Of a stretch of DNA of 64,000 nt, positions 7,422-16,748 are shown piece by piece. The translations under genes and the position numbers were made by a program. This stretch comes from Ruminococcus flavefaciens (GTDB taxonomy: Bacteria > Bacillota > Clostridia > Oscillospirales > Ruminococcaceae): assembly GCA_023667045.1 (NCBI GenBank), contig JAMPAU010000001.1, forward strand, positions 372,159 to 436,158, written 5' to 3'. The first letter of the stretch is position 1, and every line of letters begins with the position of its first letter. Under the pieces are notes generated by a model. The model was not told where the DNA came from. It was given only the letters and a program-made list of their open reading frames with translations, and searched no databases.

Positions 7422-8042
7422 TCAGCAATATTTAAGATACTGCATATTCTTGTATTCATAGTCGAGGACTTTCTTGAAAAACATCTTTTCTCTGAATTTT
7501 GATTTATCGCAGTTCACGAAATTAACCGTATGAATGCAGTAGTACCATATTTCAGTGTGGTGCATGACTGTTCTGTCATTGTACATGATTCTGCCGTACT
7601 CGTCGGGCTTGAGGATAAAAGCTGTCTGATTTACAACGTCAGTATAGCTGAACGGCGAGTTATTGTCCCAGTAGCCCTCATTACTTCCACGACGTTTAGA
7701 TATATTACAACGTTCATGAAAATAATCATCACAGAACATTATTTTATAGTTTCCGTCCTCTTGAAATATTCGTATATTACGTATAAGATTTCTGAGATTT
7801 TCCATGCGGTCACGACTTCCTGATGTGAAAATCCCGCCGTTGAATTTTCTGTAATCCTCATTCCATAACTGAATACCGTCCGGCGACTGTCTGAACATAG
7901 AACGCTGATAGAATACTTCACAGTCGGGATTTATATTTTCTGTCTTTACCGGAATGAATTTTAAAGCATTGCGGATATTGGCATATTTAGGATAACGGAC
8001 GTTTTTTCTGTACCATATATCAACTTCCTGTACAAAGAGCAT
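7422..8042 (-). CDS. Unknown protein, tandem family with KNMQYLKYC tail, copy 2
   Basis: 206 residues, the paralogue of its downstream and upstream neighbours. It shares MLFVQEVDIWYRKNVRYPKYANIRNALKF in pieces, DEYGRIMYND, VNFVNCDKSK and the tail MQYLKYC, while residues of about 60-120 differ. The start is ATG 8042, with AAGGAG at the right distance; an upstream extension to 8093 overlaps the previous gene. The stop lies 14 nt before the start of copy 1, and that gene's ribosome binding site is in the gap. Function unknown. Confidence 0.7.
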   Translation of the reverse strand: MLFVQEVDIWYRKNVRYPKYANIRNALKFIPVKTENINPDCEVFYQRSMFRQSPDGIQLWNEDYRKFNGGIFTSGSRDRMENLRNLIRNIRIFQEDGNYKIMFCDDYFHERCNISKRRGSNEGYWDNNSPFSYTDVVNQTAFILKPDEYGRIMYNDRTVMHHTEIWYYCIHTVNFVNCDKSKFREKMFFKKVLDYEYKNMQYLKYC

Positions 8043-8055
8043 TAAAAACATCTCC

Positions 8056-8592
8056 TTAACAATATCTGAGATACTGCATATTCTTGTATTCATAGTCGGG
8101 GACTTTCCGGAAAAACATCTTTTTCCTGTACTTTGACTTGTCGCAGTTAATGAAATTCAATGTATGCAGTTCATAATACCATTTTCCAGTATCAGATGAG
8201 ACGTATCTGTTATTATAGATTATTCTGCCGTACTCGTTGTTTTTTAGAGTGAACGGACTTTTAAAATAACCTTTTGATTTTCCGTCCCTGTATATTATTT
8301 CATAATTTCTGTCGGATTTTTTTATTGATATTCTGTTGTCGAACGGCAAAAAATTATAACATTGTGGATTATATAAACTTGGGTCATCGCTATTGCACTT
8401 TCGGGTTGTATTGCTATATTTATGAAGTTCGTCCGTATTCTGAAAAAGCATTATCTGGTTGAAAAGCACTTCACAGTCCGGAACTTTTTCAATTTTTACC
8501 GGTGCAAACTTTATAGCATTTCTTGCGTTTGCGTAATCTGCATATCGGACATTTTTGCAATAAGTCAATGAAATATGCTGTACAAAAAGCAT
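8056..8592 (-). CDS. Unknown protein, tandem family with KNMQYLRYC tail, copy 3
   Basis: 178 residues, the shortest of three tandem paralogues. N-terminal MLFVQHISLTYCKNVRYA is nearly identical to copy 1, as is the last third (NEYGRIIYNNRYV, NFINCDKSKYRKKMFFRKV, YLRYC). The central region is shorter by about 30 residues. AAGGAG precedes ATG 8592. This start overlaps the stop of the upstream pseudogene (TAATG), so it was once translationally coupled to it. Function unknown. Confidence 0.7.
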   Translation of the reverse strand: MLFVQHISLTYCKNVRYADYANARNAIKFAPVKIEKVPDCEVLFNQIMLFQNTDELHKYSNTTRKCNSDDPSLYNPQCYNFLPFDNRISIKKSDRNYEIIYRDGKSKGYFKSPFTLKNNEYGRIIYNNRYVSSDTGKWYYELHTLNFINCDKSKYRKKMFFRKVPDYEYKNMQYLRYC

Positions 8593-9059
8593 TATAAGTC
8601 ACTCCTTATGTCAATGCCGGACAGTTTATTTATTATGTCGTTCATTTCTGATATATCAACGAAAGCTTCAGTAACTTCCGCACCCTCAAAAATTAATATG
8701 GATTCTTCTTTGCAGTAGTCCGGCTTTGCGGAAAGTATACGGATTTTTTCGCCGTTGCTTACCGCAAAAACCAGATAGCCGTTATCGTACAGTGACGGAG
8801 TTGAAATCATATAACGATAGTCTTGGTCAATATCCCAGTCTTCCGGATAAACTAAATTATATAGTTCAGTGTAAGCCTTTTGTGTCGGCATACTGAATAT
8901 TTCTTCATTGACCGGAATATTTTTCAAAGATTTTATTAAGTCCCAAAACTCATAGGAGAGCGTCGCCGACTGGATTTCTTTCGGGAAAATCTCACCGTTA
9001 ACCGCAAGAAATAGTATTCCGTTCTAAAAACTCCGGTCGGCATTCCAGCACTCTACCAT
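8592..9059 (-). pseudogene. Small accessory gene broken by an in-frame amber codon
   Basis: Reading from ATG 9059 gives MVECWNADRSF, then TAG at 9024-9026, then the same frame stays open for 143 more codons (NGILFLAVNGEIFP... to the stop at 8592). The ATG-less downstream part has no convincing start; TTG 8927 lacks a ribosome binding site. The continuous frame across one stop suggests a recent nonsense mutation in a protein of about 155 residues. The segments GILFLAVNGE and GYLVFAVSNGE look like two related half-repeats. The product resembles small immunity-type proteins in size and context, but no family was recognised. Readthrough cannot be excluded. Confidence 0.6.
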
Positions 9060-9100
9060 GTCAACAATTACTGCAAAACAATATGGATTCCCTATAATCA

Positions 9101-10303
9101 TCAGTCAACAAGTGTCGGATTGAAATCTTCTTCCCAAGGCAGACCCCATTTATTAAGTGCCTGCATGAACGGGTCGGGGTCAAACTCCTCTATATTGTAA
9201 ACTCCGGCTTTGTTCCACTGTCCAGTCATAATCATCATAGCACCAATCATTGCCGGTACGCCTGTAGTATAGGATATAGCCTGTGAGCCTACTTCCTTAT
9301 AGCACTCTTGATGGTCGCATATATTGTAGAGGTAATAAGTCTTGTCCTTGCCGTCTTTCTTTCCACGGAAGATACAGCCGATATTTGTTTTTCCGACGGT
9401 TCTCGAACCAAGTGAGGCGGGGTCGGGCAGTACAGCTTTGAGGAACTGCAAAGGCACAATCTCCTTGCCCTCATACATAATCGGCTCAATAGATGTCATG
9501 CCGACGTTTTCAAGGCATTTGAGGTGCGTTAAATAGCTCTGTCCGAAAGTCATAAAGAAACGTATTCTTTTAATGCCTTTTATGTTGAGTGCGAGAGATT
9601 CAAGTTCTTCATGGTGCAGTAAATACATATCCTTTTCGCCCACGCCCTTGAAATTGTAAACACGCTTTATCTCCATAGGTTCGGTCTCAACCCACTCGCC
9701 GTTCTCGATATAACTGCCCTTTGCGGAGACTTCACGTATATTTATTTCGGGATTGAAGTTTGTTGCAAAAGGATAACCGTGGTCACCGCCGTTGCAGTCG
9801 AGAATGTCGATATAGTTTATTTCGTCAAACTCGTGTTTCATAGCATATGCAGAAAATACCCCTGTTACTCCGGGGTCAAAACCGCTTCCGAGAAGTGCCG
9901 TAATGCCTGCCTGCTCAAACTTCTCACGGTATGCCCACTGCCATTTGTACTCAAACTTTGCAGTATCGAGAGGTTCATAGTTAGCTGTATCGACGTAATG
10001 TGTCTTGGTGGCAAGGCAAGCGTCCATGATAGTCAAATCCTGATACGGCAGTGCAAGGTTAAGCACAACGTTCGGCTTGTATGCGTTGATGAGGGTTATA
10101 AGTTCGTCAACGTTATCGGCGTTTACCTGTGCAGTTTCAATGACTGTTTTTGTGGTCGGCTGTAACTTTTCCTTGAGAGCGTCGCACTTGGACTTTGTAC
10201 GGCTCGCAATCATTATGCCCTCGAATACCTCGCTGTTCTGACAGCACTTGTGAATCGCTACAGAGGCAACTCCTCCGCAACCTATAATCATACATTTTTT
10301 CAT
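9101..10303 (-). CDS. Carboxynorspermidine/carboxyspermidine synthase (saccharopine dehydrogenase family)
   Basis: 400 residues. An N-terminal Rossmann fold opens with MIIGCGGVASVAIHKCC, followed by the substrate region with SGFDPGVTGVFSAYA and DNGG-like DCNGGDHGYPF, and a C-terminal half typical of the Lys9/carboxynorspermidine dehydrogenase group. It condenses a diamine (putrescine or diaminopropane) with aspartate semialdehyde, using NADPH, to give the substrate for the decarboxylase NspC at 4458-5579. In many genomes the two genes are adjacent. Here eight accessory genes or gene remnants separate them. RBS AAGGAG before the ATG. Confidence 0.9.
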   Translation of the reverse strand: MKKCMIIGCGGVASVAIHKCCQNSEVFEGIMIASRTKSKCDALKEKLQPTTKTVIETAQVNADNVDELITLINAYKPNVVLNLALPYQDLTIMDACLATKTHYVDTANYEPLDTAKFEYKWQWAYREKFEQAGITALLGSGFDPGVTGVFSAYAMKHEFDEINYIDILDCNGGDHGYPFATNFNPEINIREVSAKGSYIENGEWVETEPMEIKRVYNFKGVGEKDMYLLHHEELESLALNIKGIKRIRFFMTFGQSYLTHLKCLENVGMTSIEPIMYEGKEIVPLQFLKAVLPDPASLGSRTVGKTNIGCIFRGKKDGKDKTYYLYNICDHQECYKEVGSQAISYTTGVPAMIGAMMIMTGQWNKAGVYNIEEFDPDPFMQALNKWGLPWEEDFNPTLVD

Positions 10304-10318
10304 TTTTAAAACTCCTTT

Positions 10319-10717
10319 TTAATAATTATCGTTTTTCTTTTTGATAATATGCTTATCAATAAGTGCTATTATAAGTCCTAAAATCCCCACGCTGAATAAT
10401 ATCATATTTTCAGTGTATCTGGATTCATAGGAAAGATAATATTCAGACGGATTTTTCGGATTAACCTTTATAGGAACTATATCATTTGATTTGAAATAAG
10501 GTTTTGAACTGATATAATTTCCTGTTTTGCGGTACTCCTTGTAATTGTAAATATATCTAACAATAAATCTGTATTTTGTATTAGTCCGTGAAGATTTCCT
10601 TTCAATCCGCACAACTTCAGCTACAGCCAAATCCGTGCAGACGTTTTCCATGCGGTACTCTATAAATAACGAAAACAAACTTATAATCAAAAGAATTACC
10701 GAAGCAAGAATCGCCAT
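10319..10717 (-). CDS. DUF3592-like membrane protein (1)
   Basis: 132 residues with a membrane helix at the N-terminus (about 2-18) and another near 103-120. The region between has the DUF3592 pattern: AEVVRIERK, a tyrosine-rich strand, and the IKVNPKNPSEYYL motif. It is one of three such proteins inside the polyamine unit (the others are at 10748 and 14359). Function unknown; members are small membrane proteins with an outside beta domain. It lies 15 nt upstream of the carboxynorspermidine synthase gene. Confidence 0.65.
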   Translation of the reverse strand: MAILASVILLIISLFSLFIEYRMENVCTDLAVAEVVRIERKSSRTNTKYRFIVRYIYNYKEYRKTGNYISSKPYFKSNDIVPIKVNPKNPSEYYLSYESRYTENMILFSVGILGLIIALIDKHIIKKKNDNY

Positions 10718-10747
10718 ATCAACTTTTTCTGCTTCATAAAACCTCCT

Positions 10748-11185
10748 TTATATAAATTTTTTTATTACTGCACACGCCGTAAGAATCAGTGCCAGCAGAC
10801 CAAAACCCATTCCGACCTCATATGAAGACTGATAATCAAGAATATCATTCTCAACAAGGTATTTTTTCGGATTGTCGGGGTTTATTCTTATTTTTATAAT
10901 GTTGCCGGTTTTGTATTTGCTGTATGATGTAGTATATTTCGCATGACCGCTGAAAACCCTGCCGTCAACACTGTAAGTAAAGTAAGGCGTGTATACGGTT
11001 CGGGTTGTTTTGCCCTCTGTTTTTCTGTGAGTTTCGACACGGACAATCTCTGCCCTTACGGTCTGAGTGCAGTGTTTTTCTTTATAGTTCAGCGATAAGC
11101 CTTTAAAAGCACCTACCGCAAAAATTATAAAGTGAAAATAGTGATACCTGATTTCCATTTCATGTAATTCTTCCTCACTTTTCAC
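10748..11185 (-). CDS. DUF3592-like membrane protein (2)
   Basis: 145 residues. A hydrophobic stretch near 15-32 is followed by the DUF3592-type outside domain (RAEIVRVETHRK, YTPYFTYSVDGRVFSG, IKIRINPDNPKKYLV) and a C-terminal membrane helix at about 125-142. It overlaps the 3' end of the upstream gene by 11 bases, so the two are probably translated together. Related to the proteins at 10319 and 14359 but clearly diverged. Function unknown. Confidence 0.65.
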   Translation of the reverse strand: MKSEEELHEMEIRYHYFHFIIFAVGAFKGLSLNYKEKHCTQTVRAEIVRVETHRKTEGKTTRTVYTPYFTYSVDGRVFSGHAKYTTSYSKYKTGNIIKIRINPDNPKKYLVENDILDYQSSYEVGMGFGLLALILTACAVIKKFI

Positions 11186-11735
11186 GGTAAACCCAGTGTT
11201 TTAGGCAAAGAGACTTGATTTTTTCGTCGAAATCATTAAAATCCTGTTTGTTGATTCTCTTTGAAGAACCGTCAAAATATATGCGAAGTTCTATATATTC
11301 AGACCCGAATATAAAACAAGGCGGTATAGCCGAAATGTTGCGTTTTATGGTGTCAAAGTCTTCCCAGTCAAACATTGAATAATCATTAAACATAACAAGC
11401 TCATCATCAATGCTTTTAATATCCGAATACTTTTTTTCAAAAGGTTTCCAGTACTTAAATTTAAAGCATTCCTCCGGCTCTCCGATTTCATAACCGAGTG
11501 CTTTTGTTAGTTCTTTTTTAAGATTACTGTACCATTTATTCCAGATATTTTCCGGCATTGTACCGGCTATCTGTATTCCGCTTGGCTCAACAGAGTACCA
11601 TAAATCTATATCATCGCCAGTCCAGCAGTTTTCATTTTCATTCCAGTACGGCATATTTCTGAATGTATTGTATATCTTCTCCCACAATTCATCGGGGACA
11701 GAATAATGAATGTTTAAATTTATATCGTGTTGCAT
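11175..11735 (-). CDS. Unknown cytoplasmic protein rich in aromatic and acidic residues
   Basis: 186 residues, no membrane helix or signal peptide, with many Trp/Tyr/Glu/Asp residues (WEKIYNTFRNMPYWNENENCW). No known domain is recognised. The size and acidic character resemble immunity proteins, but that is only a resemblance. The start is at ATG 11735, 18 nt after speB, and the gene is coupled to the DUF3592-like gene by overlap. It is one of the inserted genes between speB and the carboxynorspermidine synthase. Confidence 0.6.
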   Translation of the reverse strand: MQHDINLNIHYSVPDELWEKIYNTFRNMPYWNENENCWTGDDIDLWYSVEPSGIQIAGTMPENIWNKWYSNLKKELTKALGYEIGEPEECFKFKYWKPFEKKYSDIKSIDDELVMFNDYSMFDWEDFDTIKRNISAIPPCFIFGSEYIELRIYFDGSSKRINKQDFNDFDEKIKSLCLKHWVYREK

Positions 11736-11753
11736 AATTATTCTCTTTCTTAT

Positions 11754-12605
11754 TTACGACAAGGCTAAAAGCATTTCCCTTATAATCTTACACGCCACAG
11801 CGGTAGATACTCCGGACTGGTCATACGGCGGACTTAGTTCATTTACGTCACAGCCTACTATGTTCAGTTCACTGCATACAAGAGTTAATGCCTTTCTTAG
11901 TTCGCCGAAAGTAACGCCCTCAGCTTCGGGAGTGCCAGTACCACAGAAAACCGATGGGTCAAGCACGTCCAAATCTACAGTAAGATAAACGTTTTTGCCT
12001 TTGAGTTTTTCGACAGTTTCAGAAAGTCCGTCAAGCGTAAACTTGTGCATTTCGGTGTGGTTTTCCGCAAACTTAAACTCCTCCCTGTCACCGCTTCTTA
12101 TACCGAACTGGAAAATATGACCGTCCCCGACAATCTCGTGACATCTTCTCAGCACGCACGCATGAGAGAGTTTCTGACCTAAATAATCGTCTCTTAGGTC
12201 GGCGTGTGCGTCAAAGTGTACTATATGCAAATCATCATATTTTTCCGCAACAGCCCTTACCTGTCCGAGTGTGACAAGGTGTTCACCGCCAATCATGAAA
12301 GGCATTTTTCCGTCAGCGAGTATAATGCCGGAACGCTCATTTATGTCGTCAAGAACCTGCTCCGGATTTCCGAAAGGCAGTTCTAAGTCTCCGCTGTCAA
12401 AATAAAAATAGTCTGTCATGTCCTTATTCTGATACGGACTGTATGTTTCTATTCCGAAACTCTCGTTTCTTATTGCTGACGGTGCAAATCGTGTACCGGC
12501 ACGGAAACTTGTTGTGCCGTCATAACCTGCTCCGAAAAGTACAATCTGTGCGTTTTCGTACTCGCAGTCACAGGCAATAAAAGTCTGTATATTCTTATTC
12601 AACAT
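11754..12605 (-). CDS. speB: Agmatinase-family ureohydrolase
   Basis: 283 residues, the usual length. The binuclear manganese motifs of the arginase/agmatinase family are present: GGEHLVT, HFDAHADLRDDY and TVDLDVLDPSVFCGTGTPEAEG. It hydrolyses agmatine to putrescine and urea. Because it overlaps speE by 11 bases and an arginine-decarboxylase gene is in the same unit, it could instead act on N1-aminopropylagmatine to give spermidine directly, as known for some thermophiles. The sequence alone does not separate these. Confidence 0.9.
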   Translation of the reverse strand: MLNKNIQTFIACDCEYENAQIVLFGAGYDGTTSFRAGTRFAPSAIRNESFGIETYSPYQNKDMTDYFYFDSGDLELPFGNPEQVLDDINERSGIILADGKMPFMIGGEHLVTLGQVRAVAEKYDDLHIVHFDAHADLRDDYLGQKLSHACVLRRCHEIVGDGHIFQFGIRSGDREEFKFAENHTEMHKFTLDGLSETVEKLKGKNVYLTVDLDVLDPSVFCGTGTPEAEGVTFGELRKALTLVCSELNIVGCDVNELSPPYDQSGVSTAVACKIIREMLLALS

Positions 12606-13446
12606 CTCTTAACAACTCCTCTACATAATTCGGCAGTGCAAAAGCTCCCGCATGAAGTCTTGTATTGTAGTATCTTGTTTTCAAGCCGAGCAAGTTCCAT
12701 GCCGACTGGTTCAAATCGTGGACGGGGTGGTACTTCTTTGAAGCAAAACCAAAAAGCCAGTGTCCCGACGGATACGTGGGTATATGTGCTTGATAAACCT
12801 TGCTTATCGGGAAACTTCCGGTTATACGCTTGTGCGACCTCTGCATAGCTACAGCATCCTCATCATAGAAAGGGCTTTCATGCTGATTAACCATTATACC
12901 GTCGTCGTGCAGAGCCTTGAAACAACTGCCGTAAAATTCTTTGGTAAAAAGTCCCTCGCCTACTCCGAAAGGGTCTGTTGAATCAACTATTATAACGTCG
13001 TACGCATTTTCACAGCGACGGATAAATTTAACTCCGTCCTCATAGAAAATATGCACCCTCCTGTCGTCAAAACGGCACGCAGTAGTGGGAAGATACTTTC
13101 TGCTCACCTCAACAACCAACTCGTCAATCTCAACAAGGTCTATATTCTCGACACGTTCGTAGCGTGTAAGCTCACGGATTACACCGCCGTCACCTGCTCC
13201 GATTACGAGAATATTTTTCGGATTAGGGTGTACCGCCATAGGTACGTGAGTAATCATCTCGTGATAAATAAACTCGTCCTTTTCGGTAAGCATCATGTAG
13301 CCGTCAAGCGTGAGGAAACGCCCAAACTCCTTTGAATCGAAAATATCAATCCTCTGAAACTCGCTTTTACCACTGTAAAGCTGTCTGTCAACCTTTATCG
13401 AAAATTCAACGTCCGGAGTGTGTTTCTCCGTAAACCAAAGTTCCAT
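12595..13446 (-). CDS. speE: Spermidine synthase (polyamine aminopropyltransferase)
   Basis: 283 residues. N-terminal beta domain (1-55), then a methyltransferase-like fold with YHEMITHVPM, the decarboxy-SAM motif VIGAGDGGVIREL, the acidic ligand in LVEID, and the catalytic VDSTDPFGVGEGLF loop. It transfers the aminopropyl group from decarboxylated SAM, made by the SpeD encoded upstream, to putrescine or possibly agmatine. RBS GGAGGG precedes ATG 13446. The 161-nt gap upstream of it is AT-rich, with no clear gene or promoter. Confidence 0.93.
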   Translation of the reverse strand: MELWFTEKHTPDVEFSIKVDRQLYSGKSEFQRIDIFDSKEFGRFLTLDGYMMLTEKDEFIYHEMITHVPMAVHPNPKNILVIGAGDGGVIRELTRYERVENIDLVEIDELVVEVSRKYLPTTACRFDDRRVHIFYEDGVKFIRRCENAYDVIIVDSTDPFGVGEGLFTKEFYGSCFKALHDDGIMVNQHESPFYDEDAVAMQRSHKRITGSFPISKVYQAHIPTYPSGHWLFGFASKKYHPVHDLNQSAWNLLGLKTRYYNTRLHAGAFALPNYVEELLRDVE

Positions 13447-13607
13447 AAAAAAATCCCTCCTGTATTTTTTATTCTATGACGTATATGACACTTATGCACC
13501 ATTTTATAAAACCTTTTCTTATTTATAATATTATATATATATTATATATTCTTTTATTAAGGAGTTATAAAAAAGTGTATTATCCGTCATAAGCGTCATA
13601 ATTTATA

Positions 13608-14012
13608 TTACTGAAAATCAAAATCAACTGCAATAATATTGTAAACAAAGTCATATGTAAAAACTTGATAGTGCTTATAAACTGACTTATCAAAATCCTG
13701 CCGTATCGGAAGACTTTCAAGCCACCTGCTCCCCTCAACAACATTGAAACTGCTGTAGTCAAGATGTGCTGAATTATCTATATTTTCATAGGTGTCAAGC
13801 TCACAGACAAAGTACGCTATCACTCTGTGAAAAGTAAGCTGATATGGTATAAAACCGTCAGACTTTATTTTTTCGGCAAGCCAGCCGTTTATTTCGCCCT
13901 TAAAGATTAGATTGTCCATATCGTCTTGAGTTACCGTATCAATGTATATACAGTCACGACCGTCAAGACCGCCGAATTTTTCAGTTTTCACGGAAATTAT
14001 TTTTTCATTCAT
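13608..14012 (-). CDS. Unknown accessory protein (immunity-like size)
   Basis: 134 residues, soluble, acidic and aromatic-rich (DYSSFNVVEGSRWLESLPIRQDF; C-terminal YDFVYNIIAVDFDFQ). No known domain is recognised. RBS GGAGG six bases before ATG 14012. It is inserted between the decarboxylase gene and speE with four other small genes. Function unknown. Confidence 0.6.
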   Translation of the reverse strand: MNEKIISVKTEKFGGLDGRDCIYIDTVTQDDMDNLIFKGEINGWLAEKIKSDGFIPYQLTFHRVIAYFVCELDTYENIDNSAHLDYSSFNVVEGSRWLESLPIRQDFDKSVYKHYQVFTYDFVYNIIAVDFDFQ

Positions 14013-14033
14013 TGAGAGCCTCCGGTATAGATT

Positions 14034-14345
14034 TCATGTAGTTTTTTGCCTGTAAAGCATTGTTTTCCTGTATTCTTCGTTTTCACAGGTCAGAATAATA
14101 TCTACAAACTCGTCAGTACTGCACTGGTTATTTTCAAGCAAATGGACTAACCCCATATTCAAATCGGAATAGTCATCTGAAAACAATTTCATTAATTTTT
14201 CGATTTCTTCACGGTCAAGAGGTTCGCCGTCATCATCAAACAAACCTTGAATGAGTTCGTCATATTTATTGAATAGTTCATCGGACATTTCATTGTCTGA
14301 GGGGATTTTACCCATTTTTAAAAGTTCCCCAACCTGTTTACGCAT
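14034..14345 (-). CDS. Unknown small helical acidic protein
   Basis: 103 residues, predicted mostly helical and strongly acidic (FDDDGEPLDREEIEKLMKLFSDDY). No catalytic motif. RBS GGAG before ATG 14345. Spacing to both neighbours is short (21 and 13 nt), in line with cotranscription. The overall look (acidic, helical, about 100 residues) is common among immunity and antitoxin-like proteins, but no family is recognised. Confidence 0.6.
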   Translation of the reverse strand: MRKQVGELLKMGKIPSDNEMSDELFNKYDELIQGLFDDDGEPLDREEIEKLMKLFSDDYSDLNMGLVHLLENNQCSTDEFVDIILTCENEEYRKTMLYRQKTT

Positions 14346-14358
14346 ATCAAAGCTCCGT

Positions 14359-14808
14359 TTATAATTTAATAAGAAGAAGTAATCCGACTATTAGAAAAAT
14401 CACTCCCACTGCAATACATATTATAGTTGCAATGTTTGCGGACTTGTCAGCAGGTACAAAAATTTCTTCGGGGTCTGCCGGATTGATTTTTACTTCTGTC
14501 TTTTCGCCGACATCAAAACGTGCCGGACTGCTTGAAATATTGCTTGCTATCCTGTAATTCTGACCGTTATAATCAAAATAAAAGACAGGTTTATACGTTG
14601 TTACATTTTTGTGACCGTGCTTTGTTTTGGTTCTTGACTTGACGGCTATATTTTCAACGACTTCCGCCGTTACCGATTCAGTACATTTCTTTTCAAGCTG
14701 TCTGGAATCATAACCAGTCTTCACTCCCATAAAAATAGTAATCACCGAAAATAACACAAACACTATTCCGATTATTTTCGGATTACCGCCCCTTTTCGTA
14801 ACAACCAT
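14359..14808 (-). CDS. DUF3592-like membrane protein (3)
   Basis: 149 residues. N-terminal membrane helix (about 12-28), an outside beta domain with AEVVENIAVKSRTKT, YKPVFYFDYNGQNYRI and the VKINPADPEEIFV motif of DUF3592, and a C-terminal helix at about 125-147. Third member of this family within the polyamine unit. RBS AAAGGTG before ATG 14808. Function unknown. Confidence 0.65.
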   Translation of the reverse strand: MVVTKRGGNPKIIGIVFVLFSVITIFMGVKTGYDSRQLEKKCTESVTAEVVENIAVKSRTKTKHGHKNVTTYKPVFYFDYNGQNYRIASNISSSPARFDVGEKTEVKINPADPEEIFVPADKSANIATIICIAVGVIFLIVGLLLLIKL

Positions 14809-14815
14809 GACTTAA

Positions 14816-15283
14816 TCACCTTTCTTTTTTACAGAACATATCAACTGCACCGATAACGTCCAGCACGTACACAAAGCCCATTACGCCTAAAACCACTGCT
14901 TTAACAGCACTGCACTGTTTTTTTCTGTAAAGGCTTATGCAGTTGCCGATATTGCACAGTCCGCTGAAAACAAACGGTATACCGCTACCGAGTACAAAAA
15001 CCACCGTTACAAGCATTCCGAGCGAAAGAAAAAGCAGAATAACATGATGCGACAAATACAATAGCTTTACAATAAGATTCATGACCGAAAAGCTCTTACT
15101 GCCGTCTGAATTGACAGCGGAAACATTTATGACTATTCCGGAAAAAATTCCCAGTATAATCATTGTCAGAAGTGCTATTATAAATGACATGATTTTCAAG
15201 CCTGTAAGCATATCGAAAGTTTTTAATAATAAGTTAGGAAAAAGTATCACATAGATATATGAGATAATTCTAAGTATTTTCAT
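14816..15283 (-). CDS. Unknown polytopic membrane protein
   Basis: 155 residues with about four hydrophobic segments (near 5-22, 30-52, 70-100 and 125-145). No family motif is recognised. It stops seven bases before the DUF3592-like gene and starts 19 nt after the arginine-decarboxylase gene, so it is transcribed with them. It may form a membrane pair with the downstream DUF3592-like protein. Function unknown. Confidence 0.6.
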   Translation of the reverse strand: MKILRIISYIYVILFPNLLLKTFDMLTGLKIMSFIIALLTMIILGIFSGIVINVSAVNSDGSKSFSVMNLIVKLLYLSHHVILLFLSLGMLVTVVFVLGSGIPFVFSGLCNIGNCISLYRKKQCSAVKAVVLGVMGFVYVLDVIGAVDMFCKKER

Positions 15284-15302
15284 AAAATCTCCCTTGTAAT
15301 TA

Positions 15303-16748
15303 TTATATTATCACGTTGAGGTGTTCAATGTTGATGTCCTCAGTGCCTGTCATGGAACAGCCTTTATCTTTAGCATATTTTATATACTCTATTATTTCGT
15401 CGGTTATGAGTTCACCGGGAGCAAGTATCGGTATTCCGGGAGGATAGCACATAACAAACTCCGTGCATACACGTCCGGCAGATTTTTCAAGCGGTAGTGA
15501 CATTTTATCCGCATAGAAAGCCTTTCGGGGAGTTTCTGCAACTATCGGGGTTATATATTCCTGTGTGAGCATACCAGCACCGGATTTTCCAAAACGTCTC
15601 TTTATCTCCGACATTGCACTGATTAAACGCTCTATGTCACGTTTTCTGTCTCCCACTGAAATGTACGCTAAAATATTGCCTATATCTCCAAATTCTATCT
15701 GTATATCGTACTCATCACGGAGCAGGTCATAGACTTCAATTCCGGCAAGTCCCACCGGCAGAGTATACACAGACAGTTTAGATACATCAAAGTCATATAT
15801 GCTGTCGCCGTTTATGAGTTCTTTGGAGTAGGCATAATAACCGCCTATCGAGTTTATTTCAGAACGTGCATACTCTGCCATTTCTACTGTCTCTGAAAAA
15901 ATCTCACGTCCGCTGAGTGCGAGTCTTTTTCTTGATATGTCAAGGCTTGACAGAAGCAGATATGAAGCACTTGTTGTTTGTGTGAGGTTTATAACCTGTC
16001 GCATATAGTCGGCATTTATTCTTTCACCCATAAGCAGAAAAGAACTCTGTGTTAAACTTCCGCCGGACTTATGCATACTCACTGAAGCTATATCCGCACC
16101 TGCCTGCATGGCTGTTATCGGGAAATTTTCGCCGAAATAGAAATGCGTTCCGTGAGCCTCATCAACGAGTACAAGCATACCATGTGCGTGTGCTATTTCA
16201 GTGATTTTTTTCAAGTCTGAACATATTCCGTAATATGTCGGATTATTTACCAGAATAGCCTTAGCGTCGGGGTTTTCCTCAATAGCCTTTTCCACCTGTG
16301 CTACTGACATTCCGAGAGCTATTCCGAGTTGCCTGTTAACGTCCGGATTCACGTATACTGGCACAGCGTCGCACAGAATAAGGGCGTTTATGGCACTCCT
16401 GTGGACGTTTCGGGGCATGATTATTTTATCACCGCTTTTGCACGCATACATTATCATGCTCTGCACCGCTGAGGTAGTACCGCCCACCATAAAAAAAGCG
16501 TTTTTTGCCCCGAATGCCTGTGAAGCCAGCATTTCAGCGTCTTTTATCACTGAAACAGGGTGACAGAGATTGTCGAGAGGTTTCATTGAGTTTACGTCAA
16601 CGCTCATGCAGTCCTCGCCTAAAAATTCAGTAAGTTCCATATTGCCACGACCACGCTTATGACCGGGTACATCAAAAGGCACTACACGCATACGTCTGAA
16701 TCTTCTAAGTGCCTCATAAATAGGTGCATTAATCTGTGAAAGTCCCAT
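15303..16748 (-). CDS. speA: Arginine/lysine/ornithine decarboxylase, aspartate aminotransferase fold
   Basis: 481 residues from ATG 16748. The Orn/Lys/Arg decarboxylase major domain shows [11 protein letters not shown], the aspartate motif [10 protein letters not shown], and the PLP lysine in [15 protein letters not shown] (about residue 227), with a C-terminal domain containing [11 protein letters not shown]. The Bacillus SpeA type makes agmatine from arginine, and the speB neighbour supports arginine as substrate. Another ATG at 16760 has almost no space to its AAGGA, so 16748 was chosen; both overlap the end of speD, indicating coupled translation. Substrate is inferred from context. Confidence 0.88.
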   Translation of the reverse strand: MGLSQINAPIYEALRRFRRMRVVPFDVPGHKRGRGNMELTEFLGEDCMSVDVNSMKPLDNLCHPVSVIKDAEMLASQAFGAKNAFFMVGGTTSAVQSMIMYACKSGDKIIMPRNVHRSAINALILCDAVPVYVNPDVNRQLGIALGMSVAQVEKAIEENPDAKAILVNNPTYYGICSDLKKITEIAHAHGMLVLVDEAHGTHFYFGENFPITAMQAGADIASVSMHKSGGSLTQSSFLLMGERINADYMRQVINLTQTTSASYLLLSSLDISRKRLALSGREIFSETVEMAEYARSEINSIGGYYAYSKELINGDSIYDFDVSKLSVYTLPVGLAGIEVYDLLRDEYDIQIEFGDIGNILAYISVGDRKRDIERLISAMSEIKRRFGKSGAGMLTQEYITPIVAETPRKAFYADKMSLPLEKSAGRVCTEFVMCYPPGIPILAPGELITDEIIEYIKYAKDKGCSMTGTEDINIEHLNVII

